In this document: positions 24,597 to 33,450 of the stretch, piece by piece
Numbering within the stretch: position 1 is the stretch's first letter
Layout of the letters: every line of letters starts with the position of its first letter
From: [Leptolyngbya] sp. JSC-1
Lineage (GTDB): Bacteria; Cyanobacteriota; Cyanobacteriia; Elainellales; Elainellaceae
Direction: 5' to 3'
Length of the DNA stretch: 64,000 nt
NCBI GenBank assembly: GCA_000733415.1
Contig: KL662191.1
Coordinates: forward strand, 2,491,219 to 2,555,218
Made by a program: the position numbers and the translations under genes
The notes under the pieces: model-generated
What the model was told of the DNA's origin: nothing
The model's input: only the letters and a program-made list of their open reading frames with translations
The model's database searches: none

Positions 24597-26000
24597 ATGA
24601 GCAAAGGCACTTTATTTGACAAAGTCTGGGACTTACATACGGTTGGCACCCTTCCTTCGGGGCAAACGCAGCTGTTTATTGGTCTACACCTGATTCACGA
24701 AGTCACCAGCCCTCAAGCCTTTGCTATGCTGCACGAGCGGGGGCTGCAAGTAATGTTTCCCGAACGCACCGTGGCCACCGTCGATCACATTGTTCCGACC
24801 GACAATCAGGCTCGTCCGTTCAAAGACGAAATGGCCGAAGAAATGATGCAGGCAATTGAGCGCAACACGAAAGAAACCGGCATTACTTTCTACGGGATTG
24901 GGTCTGGCAATCAGGGCGTTGTGCATGTGATTGCCCCAGAGCAAGGACTGACCCAACCGGGCATGACGATTGCCTGCGGTGACAGCCACACCTCCACCCA
25001 CGGAGCCTTTGGCGCGATTGCGTTTGGGATTGGTACTAGCCAAGTGCGGGATGTGCTCGCCTCCCAAACTCTAGCCCTCTCGAAGCTGAAAGTCCGCAAA
25101 ATCGAAGTGAATGGCACGCTGCCTTCAGGGGTTTATGCCAAAGACGTGATTCTGCACATTATCCGTAAACTGGGCGTCACCGGCGGGGTAGGCTATGCCT
25201 ACGAGTATGCCGGCACTACCTTCGAGCAGATGAGCATGGAAGAGCGGATGACCGTCTGCAATATGTCCATCGAGGGCGGTGCTCGCTGCGGCTACGTGAA
25301 TCCGGATCAGGTGACGTTTGATTACCTTAAGGGGCGGGATTTTGCTCCTAAAGGAGCCGATTGGAATCGGGCCGTGGAGTGGTGGACCAGCATTCGCAGC
25401 GATGCCGATGCCGAATATGACGATGTAGTGGTATTCGATGCCGCTGAGATCGCGCCAACGGTGACTTGGGGCATCACGCCGGGACAGGGCATTGCAGTCA
25501 ACGAACCAATTCCGACGCCGGACAGTCTGGCCGAAAGCGATCGGGAAATCGCCGAAGAAGCCTATCGCTATATGGATCTGGCTCCTGGTACCCCGATCCA
25601 AGGCACCAAGATCGATGTCTGCTTTATTGGTAGCTGTACAAACGGACGGATCAGCGACCTGCGCGAAGCTGCCAAAATCGCCAAAGGCCGCCATGTAGCG
25701 GAAGGGGTGAAAGCCTTTGTTGTACCTGGATCAGAGCGAGTCAAACAACAAGCCGAAGCCGAAGGGCTGGATCGAATTTTTGAAGCGGCGGGCTTTGAGT
25801 GGCGGGAAGCGGGCTGCTCGATGTGTTTGGCAATGAACCCCGACAAGCTGCAAGGGCGACAAATCAGCGCTTCCTCTTCAAATCGCAACTTTAAAGGACG
25901 GCAAGGTTCAGCGTCGGGGCGCACGTTGCTGATGAGTCCGGCGATGGTGGCGGCAGCCGCAGTCAAAGGGGCAGTCACAGATGTGCGGGAGTTGCTATGA
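24597..26000 (+). CDS. leuC: 3-isopropylmalate dehydratase large subunit
   Basis: 467 residues. With LeuD it isomerises 2-isopropylmalate to 3-isopropylmalate in leucine synthesis. Begins MSKGTLFDKVWDLHTV. The 4Fe-4S cluster Cys are in IGSCTNGR (near residue 348) and C-S-M-C (EAGCSMCLAMNPDKLQGRQI). The cyanobacterial-type insertion SASSSNRNFKGRQGSASGRT is present. Full length. Its stop overlaps (ATGA) the start of a small antitoxin gene, and leuD lies 1.3 kb further on. Confidence 0.97.
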   Translation: MSKGTLFDKVWDLHTVGTLPSGQTQLFIGLHLIHEVTSPQAFAMLHERGLQVMFPERTVATVDHIVPTDNQARPFKDEMAEEMMQAIERNTKETGITFYGIGSGNQGVVHVIAPEQGLTQPGMTIACGDSHTSTHGAFGAIAFGIGTSQVRDVLASQTLALSKLKVRKIEVNGTLPSGVYAKDVILHIIRKLGVTGGVGYAYEYAGTTFEQMSMEERMTVCNMSIEGGARCGYVNPDQVTFDYLKGRDFAPKGADWNRAVEWWTSIRSDADAEYDDVVVFDAAEIAPTVTWGITPGQGIAVNEPIPTPDSLAESDREIAEEAYRYMDLAPGTPIQGTKIDVCFIGSCTNGRISDLREAAKIAKGRHVAEGVKAFVVPGSERVKQQAEAEGLDRIFEAAGFEWREAGCSMCLAMNPDKLQGRQISASSSNRNFKGRQGSASGRTLLMSPAMVAAAAVKGAVTDVRELL

Positions 26001-26206
26001 AGACTGATACAGCCGAAATGACGAAAGAGCAGATCTTGCAAGAGTTAGAGCAATTGCCAAAGCCACTGTTAGCCAAGGTGCTGGAGTTTGCTCGCGGTCT
26101 GCAAGCTGAGGCAGCAAAACCCCAGGTAGACCCAGAGGTTTGGCAAGCCTATTTAGCCTCTAAGCGGGAGCGGGAGGAGGTATACCGTCGCCTTGCAGAC
26201 TCCTAG
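25997..26206 (+). CDS. Antitoxin of Doc-type toxin
   Basis: 69 residues, highly charged: KEQILQELEQLPKPLLAKVL then EFARGLQAEAAKPQVDPEVW. This is a DUF2281/Phd-like small antitoxin pattern: an N-terminal helical dimerisation part with a charged tail EREEVYRRLADS. Start ATG overlaps the leuC stop by 4 bases, and its own end overlaps the toxin start by 14 bases, so all three are probably translated from the same message. Assignment rests on pairing with the downstream Doc/Fic protein. Confidence 0.75.
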   Translation: MKTDTAEMTKEQILQELEQLPKPLLAKVLEFARGLQAEAAKPQVDPEVWQAYLASKREREEVYRRLADS

Positions 26207-26612
26207 GTTCATCTCCAGCGACGAAGTGGAGCAAATTCATGCTGATCAGATTGCCAGTTTTGGTGGAACTCCTGGTATCCGCGATCCGGGTTTGTTAGAG
26301 TCGGCCTTAGCCCAACCTCAGGCCAGCTTTGGCGGTCAGCTTCTCTATCCAACCATTGCTGAACAGGTGGTATATCTGTTTCACCTGGCAATGAATCATC
26401 TGTTTATCGATGGCAACAAGCGCACGGCCTTTGCGGTGATGGATACGTTTCTGCGGCTGAATGGTTATTCACTCGATCTCTCGGACCAGCAAGCCTATGA
26501 ACTGGTGATGCAGGTGGTTGAAGGGCGCTTAGATAAAACGGCCCTGAGTCAGCTGATCCTCCCTAACCCTCAAATAAATAAGGAGGGAACCGTAGGCGAA
26601 GCCTATGCGTAG
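26193..26612 (+). CDS. doc: Death-on-curing (Doc) toxin, Fic family
   Basis: 139 residues, probably starting at TTG. Carries the Doc active-site motif HLFIDGNKRTAF (H-x-F-x-D-G-N-K-R; residues ~69-80) preceded by AEQVVYLFHLAMN. Doc kinases phosphorylate EF-Tu and stop translation; intact residues suggest activity. The last ~12 residues (INKEGTVGEAYA) and the stop codon are encoded by an interspersed repeat, so the C-terminus has been altered. It sits inside the leuC-leuD gene set. Confidence 0.88.
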   Translation: MQTPRFISSDEVEQIHADQIASFGGTPGIRDPGLLESALAQPQASFGGQLLYPTIAEQVVYLFHLAMNHLFIDGNKRTAFAVMDTFLRLNGYSLDLSDQQAYELVMQVVEGRLDKTALSQLILPNPQINKEGTVGEAYA

Positions 26613-26650
26613 CACATACCAAATCTCTGAAGTCCCCCTTTTTAAGGGGG
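26591..26650. repeat. Interspersed cyanobacterial repeat and hairpin
   Basis: CGTAGGCGAAGCCTATGCGTAGC (in part a palindrome, GGCGAAGCC / GCATAGGCTTCGCC) followed by AGTCCCCCTTTTTAAGGGGGATT, whose CCCCCTT/AAGGGGG stem (26634-26650) is a common cyanobacterial dispersed motif. It supplies the toxin stop codon. The hairpin could act as a weak terminator or processing signal before the exonuclease gene. Confidence 0.7.
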
Positions 26651-26711
26651 ATTTAGGGAGATCTCAATCTTGGTTTACAAACAGCCTCTAAAGATGAGTT
26701 GTAAAGATGCT

Positions 26712-27278
26712 ATGACAACTGAGATTTTTGTCAGCACCGATATTGAGGCCGATGGACCCATTCCGGGCATCTATTCCATGCTCAGCTTTGGATCTGCCGC
26801 CTATCTGCCGAACAAAACGCTGGTAGACACCTTTTCCGCCAATCTAGAAACGCTGCCGGATGCCATCACCCATTCCAAAACAATGGCTTGGTGGCAAACT
26901 CAACCGGAAGCTTGGGCTGCCTGTCGTCAGGATTTGCAACCGCCAGAAATAGCGATGCAAAACTATTCAAAATGGCTAAAAGCCTTACCCGGACAGCCGG
27001 TATTTCTCGCCTACCCAGCCACGTTTGATTTCATGTTTATCCAGTGGTACCTAATTCGGTTTACCGGCGAAAGTCCGTTTGCCCAATCAGGAATCGACAT
27101 CAAAACCTACGCGATGGCGATGCTGAAAACGCCTTATCGGGAAAGTGGTAAATCAAAAATGTCCTCCCATTGGTTTGATCCGGGACTGCCCCATACCCAT
27201 GTAGCACTCGACGATGCTAAAGAACATGGGGCGCTGTTTTGCAACATGCTGGCCGAAAACACAAAGGGTTCAATCTAA
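26712..27278 (+). CDS. 3'-5' exonuclease, DEDDh type
   Basis: 188 residues from the ATG at 26712 (MTTEIFVSTDIEADGPIPG); an upstream ATG at 26670 adds residues encoded within repeat-derived sequence. Exonuclease motifs: Exo I D-x-E in STDIEADG, Exo II in AYPATFDFMFIQWYL and Exo III HVALDDAKEHG (H-x5-D type). It resembles RNase T / DnaQ-like nucleases acting on single-stranded ends. It lies between the toxin and leuD on the same strand, but its target is unknown. Confidence 0.82.
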   Translation: MTTEIFVSTDIEADGPIPGIYSMLSFGSAAYLPNKTLVDTFSANLETLPDAITHSKTMAWWQTQPEAWAACRQDLQPPEIAMQNYSKWLKALPGQPVFLAYPATFDFMFIQWYLIRFTGESPFAQSGIDIKTYAMAMLKTPYRESGKSKMSSHWFDPGLPHTHVALDDAKEHGALFCNMLAENTKGSI

Positions 27279-27303
27279 TTAAATTCGAGTTGAGGTGAAT
27301 TGT

Positions 27304-27903
27304 ATGAGTCAAATTCAATTGGTTTCTGGGCGGGCTATACCGCTGGTGGGTAATGATATCGATACTGACCGGATCATTCCGGCTCGTTTTTTGCGCTGTG
27401 TCACCTTCGATGGCCTAGGTGCCCAGGTGTTTGCCGACGACCGGGCGCAGATGAACGGACAGCATCCGTTTGATCGGCCTCAGTACCAGGGGGCTGAGAT
27501 TCTGGTCGTGAACCGTAACTTTGGCTGCGGCTCTTCGCGGGAACATGCCCCTCAAGCGATTGCCAAATGGGGCATTAAAGCGCTGGTGGGCGAGAGTTTT
27601 GCCGAAATCTTTTTTGGTAATTGTGTGGCGATGGGCATCCCCTGCATCACGGCAGCTCCAGCCGATGTTCAAACCCTCCAGGACTGGATCGCGGCTAATC
27701 CCCAAACTCCTATCACCCTGGATCTACAAGCGATGCAGGTGCAGTTCGGCGACTCGACCATTCCCGTTTCGATGGGAGAAGGTTCCCGCAACATGTTTCT
27801 CAGCGGTACTTGGGATGCCTGTGGACAACTCGTGGCCCAAGCCGAACAAATTCGCGCCACAGCCAGCAAACTGCCTTATTTGGGCTGGGGACGGGCAAGT
27901 TAG
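27304..27903 (+). CDS. leuD: 3-isopropylmalate dehydratase small subunit
   Basis: 199 residues from MSQIQLVSGRAIPLVGNDID; an earlier start at 27295 adds three residues. Swivelling aconitase domain with GNDIDTDRIIPARFLR and NFGCGSSREHAPQAI (substrate-binding Ser/Arg). Partner of LeuC at 24597-26000. The two genes, adjacent in many genomes, are separated here by a toxin-antitoxin pair and an exonuclease. Confidence 0.97.
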   Translation: MSQIQLVSGRAIPLVGNDIDTDRIIPARFLRCVTFDGLGAQVFADDRAQMNGQHPFDRPQYQGAEILVVNRNFGCGSSREHAPQAIAKWGIKALVGESFAEIFFGNCVAMGIPCITAAPADVQTLQDWIAANPQTPITLDLQAMQVQFGDSTIPVSMGEGSRNMFLSGTWDACGQLVAQAEQIRATASKLPYLGWGRAS

Positions 27904-27934
27904 GTGCGTCATACAGTGGACCCTATCAGCCCTA

Positions 27935-28909
27935 TCAGTAAGAGACTCGATCGTTTCGGATCAGGAAGCGTCCATCAAAGCGGATTGGCAGCGGATTACC
28001 AGACATAGGAGCTGTTGCTGATCCGGGTCGCTGGGCATGGATATGCAAATGTGGCTCATTGCTCACCCCAGAATTACCAACTTCACCCAACCGATCACCA
28101 ACCTTAACCTGTGCACCGCTCTGCACTGTAAGACTGTTGGGACGGAAATGGGCTAACACCACATCCACATTACCGGTACCACCATTGCTAGTCTTTAAAT
28201 TGTCACAGCGCAGAATCAAATGATTTCCAGCGAGATTAGAGCGGTCAACCTCAGGAACCGACATATCTGGCAGTCCATCAATCACGGTCACAAGTTTGCC
28301 TGAGCAAGGTGCTACGACTGGTTCACCGTAGATATGATATGCACCTGGATCGCGGGGTACGATCCCCTGTGCTCGCAGACCAAAGCGATCAATTTTGACA
28401 ATATCCAGCCCGTAACTATTGCCTCGATAGGCGCGGAAGCGGGGAATGGTTGGATTGAGTAGCTTCAAGTGGGCGTTGAGCCGGATATCGCTGCCGCCGT
28501 TAACGATCAGATAGTTACCGTTGAGCAGAGGAAAGGCAAGCTCGGCAGCAGTTTCCTCCGGTTGAAACCGACCCGCTAAGCTTTGTGCTGCTTCGTTCGC
28601 GGCATAAATTCCAAAGGCCACGAAACCAATAATGGCAATCCAAGCTAACCAAGCAGACGGCACGAGGCGGCGCGACTTGTAACGGCGAAGTCCGACAATC
28701 AGGGCAGCCACAAACAGTAGACCGTAAAGATAAGGCGTCCACCAGGGTGGAAAAACCCAAAGCCCGGTTCGAGCTAGGGCCAATAACCCAAGCGCTGTTG
28801 CAATAGCTTGCATCCAAAAACCAAGTAAATTCCGAGGTGGCACGATGGCAATCCAGCCAATCAGCAAAAGCGGCAGCAGCAACTGTAGCAGGATAATTGC
28901 AGCAAGCAT
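27935..28909 (-). CDS. Membrane-anchored M23 (LytM-like) peptidase domain protein
   Basis: 324 residues. Four hydrophobic N-terminal helices (residues ~1-22, 30-50, 58-75, 85-103) are followed by a LytM-type domain. The second zinc motif HLHIH (SNEPHLHIHAQ) and the Asp of YGLDIV remain, but the first zinc ligand, normally His in H-x3-D, is Ser (SYGLD). It may therefore be a non-catalytic envelope factor or a divergent subfamily. VVAPCSGKLVTVIDG and GDRLGEVGNSG are standard M23 strands. Convergent with leuD. Confidence 0.8.
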   Translation of the reverse strand: MLAAIILLQLLLPLLLIGWIAIVPPRNLLGFWMQAIATALGLLALARTGLWVFPPWWTPYLYGLLFVAALIVGLRRYKSRRLVPSAWLAWIAIIGFVAFGIYAANEAAQSLAGRFQPEETAAELAFPLLNGNYLIVNGGSDIRLNAHLKLLNPTIPRFRAYRGNSYGLDIVKIDRFGLRAQGIVPRDPGAYHIYGEPVVAPCSGKLVTVIDGLPDMSVPEVDRSNLAGNHLILRCDNLKTSNGGTGNVDVVLAHFRPNSLTVQSGAQVKVGDRLGEVGNSGVSNEPHLHIHAQRPGSATAPMSGNPLPIRFDGRFLIRNDRVSY

Positions 28910-29374
28910 ACTGGCCGAACTCCTCGATCCTGTCTCCTGACAGAATCAGTACGACATGGTATGAAATTCAGTATCGATCGTAGCGAAGCCTCTACTGGAT
29001 GGGAACTGCCTACTAGTTCCACTAAGATGCATTTACTGAGACCGCAAAACAAAGCGATACTCCAAAGTTTTACTAGTACAGTTTTTGAAGCTAAGGGCAG
29101 ATTCAGGGCATACTGGAGATCAGCCGGATCACGACTGGTTATCTCGACTCAAATCGGAGCTTATAGGTTTGCATTATACTTTCGTGGTCAGTAAAAACCT
29201 TTACTTTTTTCTGACCTCCTTAACAAATAGATGTTGAAAATATAAGGTGCGTTTAGTTGGCTCCAAGGCCACAAATGTTACCCTATATCGGTAAATCCCA
29301 ATCTGTCGATATTGTCATTGTCGAGCAGCCGGTTCGACTGAACTACCCCCTTTCACGGATTCTAGGGCTAAACC
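28910..29374. other. Divergent intergenic region
   Basis: No gene seen. It separates the minus-strand M23 gene from the BFN gene and must hold both promoters. A T-rich block near 29195-29215 and an AT-rich stretch TAACAAATAGATGTTGAAAA follow. No confident promoter call. Confidence 0.4.
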
Positions 29375-29881
29375 ATGATTGAAATGAGAGTCGCTGGAAT
29401 TGCCTTGGATGCGGTGTCCCGCCATCCGATTGTGCTCCTGAGAGATGCCTCCGAGCGTCGTCAGTTGCCGATTTACATCGGTCAAGATCAAGCCAGAGCA
29501 ATCATCAGCGCATTGGAAAACCAAACTCCTCCCCGTCCCCTCACCCACGACCTGATGGTAAACCTGATGGAAGAGTGGGATATGGTGCTAGAGCGCGTTG
29601 TAATTCATTCCCTACAAGACAACACCTTCTACGCCATTTTGATGATTCGCCAAGGCGAAGTGAGAAAGGAAATTGACTCCCGCCCCAGCGATGCGATTGC
29701 GATTGCCCTGCGCACCAGAAGCCCAATTTGGGTGATGGAAGAAGTGGTGGCCGATGCCTCGATGCCGGTAGATCGCGATGCCGATGAAGCCGAACGCAAA
29801 GCCTTTCGGGATTTCCTCTCGAACCTACGCCCAGAGGATTTCAAACAAGGTGGCCGCTTCAGCAAGCGGGACGAGAGCTAG
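29375..29881 (+). CDS. Bifunctional nuclease (BFN/DUF151) protein
   Basis: 168 residues: MIEMRVAGIALDAVSRHPIV, LLRDASERRQLPIYIGQDQA and SRPSDAIAIALRTRSPIWV are diagnostic of the BFN family, which in plants has RNase and DNase activity. The acidic C-terminus (DRDADEAERKAFRDFLSNLR) is usual in cyanobacterial members. The aldo/keto reductase gene starts 20 bases after the stop codon, so the two are likely co-transcribed. Confidence 0.92.
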   Translation: MIEMRVAGIALDAVSRHPIVLLRDASERRQLPIYIGQDQARAIISALENQTPPRPLTHDLMVNLMEEWDMVLERVVIHSLQDNTFYAILMIRQGEVRKEIDSRPSDAIAIALRTRSPIWVMEEVVADASMPVDRDADEAERKAFRDFLSNLRPEDFKQGGRFSKRDES

Positions 29882-29901
29882 CAGGCCAGACGCCGATTTC
29901 C

Positions 29902-31023
29902 ATGCGCTACCGTCGCTTTGGTCAAACCAATCTCCACCTGTCGGTGTTTTCCTTGGGCACGATGCGCTGTCTAGCATCGGAGGAAACGGCGGTACAGACG
30001 ATTCGGCGAGCGGTTGAGCTGGGGATTAACCATCTAGAAACGGCCCAAGCCTACGGAAACAGCGAAATTTATTTGGGAACTGCCCTAGCGGATTTACCTG
30101 TGTCGCGCCAGCAGATCCACCTCACAACCAAAATTACGCCCACGCCCGATGCTGCTTCGATGGCTCGTGCGATTGATCGCTCACTGGACCGATTGGGTGT
30201 TAACCAGGTCGATGGCTTGGCGATTCATGGGATTAATACCTGGGAGCATTTGGCTTGGATTGAAGATGAACAAGGCTGTATGCAGGCCGTTAGACAGGCG
30301 GTGGCTGATGGGCGAGTTAAGCATGTCGGCTTTTCGACGCACGCGCCTCTAGAAATTATTTTGCGAGCGATTGCTACCGACCAGTTCGAGTTTGTCAACC
30401 TGCACTATTACTTCTTTAACCAGCGAAATCAGGCGGCGGTGGCGGCAGCAGCAGCGAAAGATATGGGAGTTTTTATTATCTCCCCAGCCGATAAAGGTGG
30501 GATGCTGTATCGCCCTCCGCAGAGATTGATCGATCTGTGTCAGCCGTTCTCACCCCTAGAACTCACCTACCGCTTCTTGCTCAGCGATCCGCGCATCACC
30601 ACCTTGAGTGTCGGGGCCGCCTGTCCGAGTGAGTTGAATCTGTCGGTAGCGGGTCAGGACGGTGTGTTGACCCAAGCAGAAACAGCTGCTCTGGAACGGT
30701 TGCAAACTCATCTGGAACAAACGCTTGCCACCGAGCGATGCAGCCAGTGCTATCAATGTTTGCCCTGTCCTGAAGGTATCAATATTCCCGAAGTTCTGCG
30801 GCTGCGCAATTTGGCTGTAGCTTACGAAATGATTGACTTCAGCCAGTACCGCTATCGCATGTTCGAGAATGCTGGTCACTGGTTTCCCGGAACCAAAGCC
30901 AATCGCTGCACCGACTGTGGCGACTGTTTGCCCCGCTGTCCCGCAAACCTGGCGATTCCTGATCTGCTGCGCGACGCCCATGCGCGTTTGAATGGGGAAC
31001 CTAGGCGCAGACTGTGGCAGTGA
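29902..31023 (+). CDS. Aldo/keto reductase with C-terminal 4Fe-4S motifs
   Basis: 373 residues. Residues 1-275 form an aldo/keto reductase barrel (MRYRRFGQTNLHLSVFSLGT; KITPTPDAAS; DGLAIHGINT). The C-terminal ~90 residues carry two Cys clusters, CSQCYQCLPC and CTDCGDCLPRCP, typical of ferredoxin-like 4Fe-4S binding in this branch of oxidoreductases. Substrate unknown. Follows the BFN gene closely. Confidence 0.92.
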   Translation: MRYRRFGQTNLHLSVFSLGTMRCLASEETAVQTIRRAVELGINHLETAQAYGNSEIYLGTALADLPVSRQQIHLTTKITPTPDAASMARAIDRSLDRLGVNQVDGLAIHGINTWEHLAWIEDEQGCMQAVRQAVADGRVKHVGFSTHAPLEIILRAIATDQFEFVNLHYYFFNQRNQAAVAAAAAKDMGVFIISPADKGGMLYRPPQRLIDLCQPFSPLELTYRFLLSDPRITTLSVGAACPSELNLSVAGQDGVLTQAETAALERLQTHLEQTLATERCSQCYQCLPCPEGINIPEVLRLRNLAVAYEMIDFSQYRYRMFENAGHWFPGTKANRCTDCGDCLPRCPANLAIPDLLRDAHARLNGEPRRRLWQ

Positions 31024-31113
31024 TTGCGGCCGTTTTCTATCTGCTAATGGATTTCCAAAGGGTCTCTGTCCGCTTAGATCAAAAACAAAGAGGCTACAAG
31101 CAGGTAGGCGCTG

Positions 31114-31731
31114 ATGCATCCAACCCTAGAAGTCCGGTGGTTTTTCCGGGGCAGGTTACCTGAAGAATTCTACCGCTGGTTTCCCGAAGCAGGGGCCGAT
31201 AAGCCCGAGGCCCGAACCGATTGGTATCTCTATTCACCCGATCGCGGGTTAGGCATTAAGCTGCGGGAAGGTGGGTTAGAGATCAAGCAGCGGTTGGCAA
31301 ATCAGGGTAAATCCAAGCTGGCAAAGCGAGTGCGAGGACGGGTAGAGCAGTGGCTGAAGTGGCACTTTACCATTGCTGAAAGAGATGGCGCGACGGCTGC
31401 ACTAAGTGAATCGTGGATGCCGGTTGCTAAAAAAAGATGGTGCCAGCATTATGCCTTCACCCCAGATGGTGCGATTCAACGGGTAGATGCCGAAGATGCC
31501 GAAGAGTCGATTCAGCAGGGCTGCACGCTAGAGCTATCCGAATTGCAGGTGTGGAATCAGGACTGGCATAGCCTTTGTTTTGAAGCCTTTGGTTCACCTG
31601 AAATGCTGGAACAGATAGTGATAGCCGTCGTTCAGCATGTGCATCGTGAAATCGGGCTGCCGGTTCTGAAGGCGCGTGATTCGTTTGGCTATCCGGCTTG
31701 GCTGCATCGAGTCCGACAGAACCCGCCATAA
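31114..31731 (+). CDS. CYTH-like protein of unknown substrate
   Basis: 205 residues. Begins HPTLEVRWFFRGRLPEEFYR and continues with RTDWYLYSPDRGLGIKLREG and LEIKQRL, a pattern like CYTH/triphosphate-tunnel proteins: strands with alternating charged residues (E-x-R, K-x-R, E-x-K). No full ExExK motif is present at the N-terminus, so catalytic activity is doubtful. Stands alone after the reductase. Confidence 0.65.
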   Translation: MHPTLEVRWFFRGRLPEEFYRWFPEAGADKPEARTDWYLYSPDRGLGIKLREGGLEIKQRLANQGKSKLAKRVRGRVEQWLKWHFTIAERDGATAALSESWMPVAKKRWCQHYAFTPDGAIQRVDAEDAEESIQQGCTLELSELQVWNQDWHSLCFEAFGSPEMLEQIVIAVVQHVHREIGLPVLKARDSFGYPAWLHRVRQNPP

Positions 31732-31764
31732 TGGGCAGCCGTATTTTCTGCTGGAGTAGGGCGC

Positions 31765-32271
31765 TTATTGTCCGGCGTTCAGCACTTGGGCCGCCGTCAG
31801 TGTCAGCTCTGGGAAGCTAGCAGCAACAATGGCATCGCCTTCTCGGAATGTGCCAACTTCGGTATAGGCGCCGTTTTGCAGTTCTAGGACCGTGACCGTA
31901 TGCTGCGGCGGATCGATTAGCCAGTATTCCAGCATGCCCAAGGCTTGATACTGGTCACGCTTGCGCTCATAGTCACGCATACGGTTAGCATCACCCGGAC
32001 TCACGACTTCGGCAATCAGCAAAGGTGGCGGCATCTCACGAGTGATGGTCAGGCGCTTTTGGGTGAGGGGAAGGTGTTCGGGCCGCAGAATTACCAGATC
32101 AGGAAAACGGGTTTTGGCGTCACCAGGTTGCAGCACCGGCACTTCTACTTCACAGGAATGGATTGCAGTCAGCCGCAGCGTGGTTTCCCTGCGGCTGACG
32201 AGCATAAACATCAGGTAACGGGTAATGAAATTGTTTGGCTCAAAATTGCTACCTGAGAACTGCGCTGTGGA
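31765..32271 (-). pseudogene. Uma2-family nuclease, N-terminally truncated
   Basis: The frame is open from 32271 (after a TGA at 32272-32274) and contains SGSNFEPNNFITRYLMFMLV, TRFPDLVILRPEHLPL and PPPLLIAEVVSPGDANRMRD, then YWLIDP, all Uma2 features including the PD...E-x-V core. The first ~50 residues of normal Uma2 proteins (the RYELxxGxIxEM segment) are missing. An ATG at 32211 could make a 148-residue product lacking them. Probably inactive. Confidence 0.65.
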
Positions 32272-32323
32272 TCAAGATCTGGTAGGGTTTTAGGACACTG
32301 TTGTTTTATACCCGTAATTCAGG

Positions 32324-33259
32324 ATGAGCGTAGCGTCATTAAAAGGTCGAGACCTGCTCAGCATGGCGGATCTGAGTGCCGCAGAAATTCATGAACTGTT
32401 GGAACTGGCTGCCGATTTGAAAGCCGGAAAGGTCAATCTCCGCTGCCAAAACAAAGTGCTCGGACTACTGTTTAGCAAAGCCTCTACCCGCACTCGCGTC
32501 AGCTTTTCGGTAGCGATGTTTCACTTGGGTGGGCAGGTGTTGGATCTGAATGCCAGCGTCACCCAGGTTGGGCGCGGAGAGCCGACAGTTGATACAGCGC
32601 GTGTGCTCGACCGTTATCTAGATGTGTTAGCCATTCGCACCTTTGAGCAAGCCGAGCTAGAAACCTTTGCCAACTACGCCAAAATTCCGGTGATCAATGC
32701 CCTCACCGATTTGGAGCACCCTTGTCAGGTGTTGGCCGATCTGCAAACCGTGCAGGAAGAATTTGGCCAGCTAGCTGGCCTCACCCTCACCTACCTGGGC
32801 GACGGCAACAATATGGCGAACTCGCTGCTGCTGGGCTGTGCGCTCACGGGGATGAATGTCCGGGTCGCTTGTCCTGAGAACTTTCAGCCCGATGCGGCGA
32901 TTGTGGAGAAGGCCAAGTCGATTGCAGGTGGCAAATCCGAAGTGCTGATCACCCGTGATCCAGAGGCTGCCGCCAAAGCAGCGCAGGTGTTGTATACCGA
33001 TGTTTGGGCCAGCATGGGGCAGGAAAGCGAAGCCGCCAGCCGCGTGCCCCTATTCCAACCCTATCAAGTGAATGACAGCCTGCTCAATTTGGCCGATCCC
33101 AAGGCGATTGTGCTGCACTGTTTGCCCGCCCACCGGGGCGAAGAAATCACCGATGCCGTGATCGAAGGCTCCCATTCCCGCGTCTGGGACGAAGCTGAGA
33201 ACCGAATGCATGCCCAAAAAGCTCTGCTAGCAAGCGTGTTGGGAGCAGAACGGCTTTAA
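32324..33259 (+). CDS. argF: Ornithine carbamoyltransferase
   Basis: 311 residues. Carbamoylates ornithine to citrulline in arginine synthesis. Carbamoyl-phosphate loop SKASTRTRVSF (residues ~50-60), HPCQVLADLQT and the ornithine-binding HCLPAHRGEEI are all present. Normal length, starting MSVASLKGRDLLSMADLS. Appears monocistronic. Confidence 0.97.
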   Translation: MSVASLKGRDLLSMADLSAAEIHELLELAADLKAGKVNLRCQNKVLGLLFSKASTRTRVSFSVAMFHLGGQVLDLNASVTQVGRGEPTVDTARVLDRYLDVLAIRTFEQAELETFANYAKIPVINALTDLEHPCQVLADLQTVQEEFGQLAGLTLTYLGDGNNMANSLLLGCALTGMNVRVACPENFQPDAAIVEKAKSIAGGKSEVLITRDPEAAAKAAQVLYTDVWASMGQESEAASRVPLFQPYQVNDSLLNLADPKAIVLHCLPAHRGEEITDAVIEGSHSRVWDEAENRMHAQKALLASVLGAERL

Positions 33260-33418
33260 TAAAGTTTTGATTTTTAAGTTGCGATTATCAAGCAATTGAT
33301 GGCTAAGTCAAATTGGCTCAGCCGAACTAGGGCAGCAGTTGGGTGCCCTAGCCTTTTCTATGGCAACTCGCAAAGCTTGATCGGGAACTGTCTTCTCAAA
33401 ACTTCACCCCTTCACATC

Positions 33419-33450
33419 AACTCAAAACTCAAAACTCAAAACTCAAAACT
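33419..33450. repeat. Heptamer repeat CTCAAAA x4
   Basis: Four CTCAAAA units (preceded by CATCAA) right at the end of the GH57 gene: the array overlaps its stop region at 33443. Heptameric short tandem repeats of this sort are common in filamentous cyanobacteria. Confidence 0.85.
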
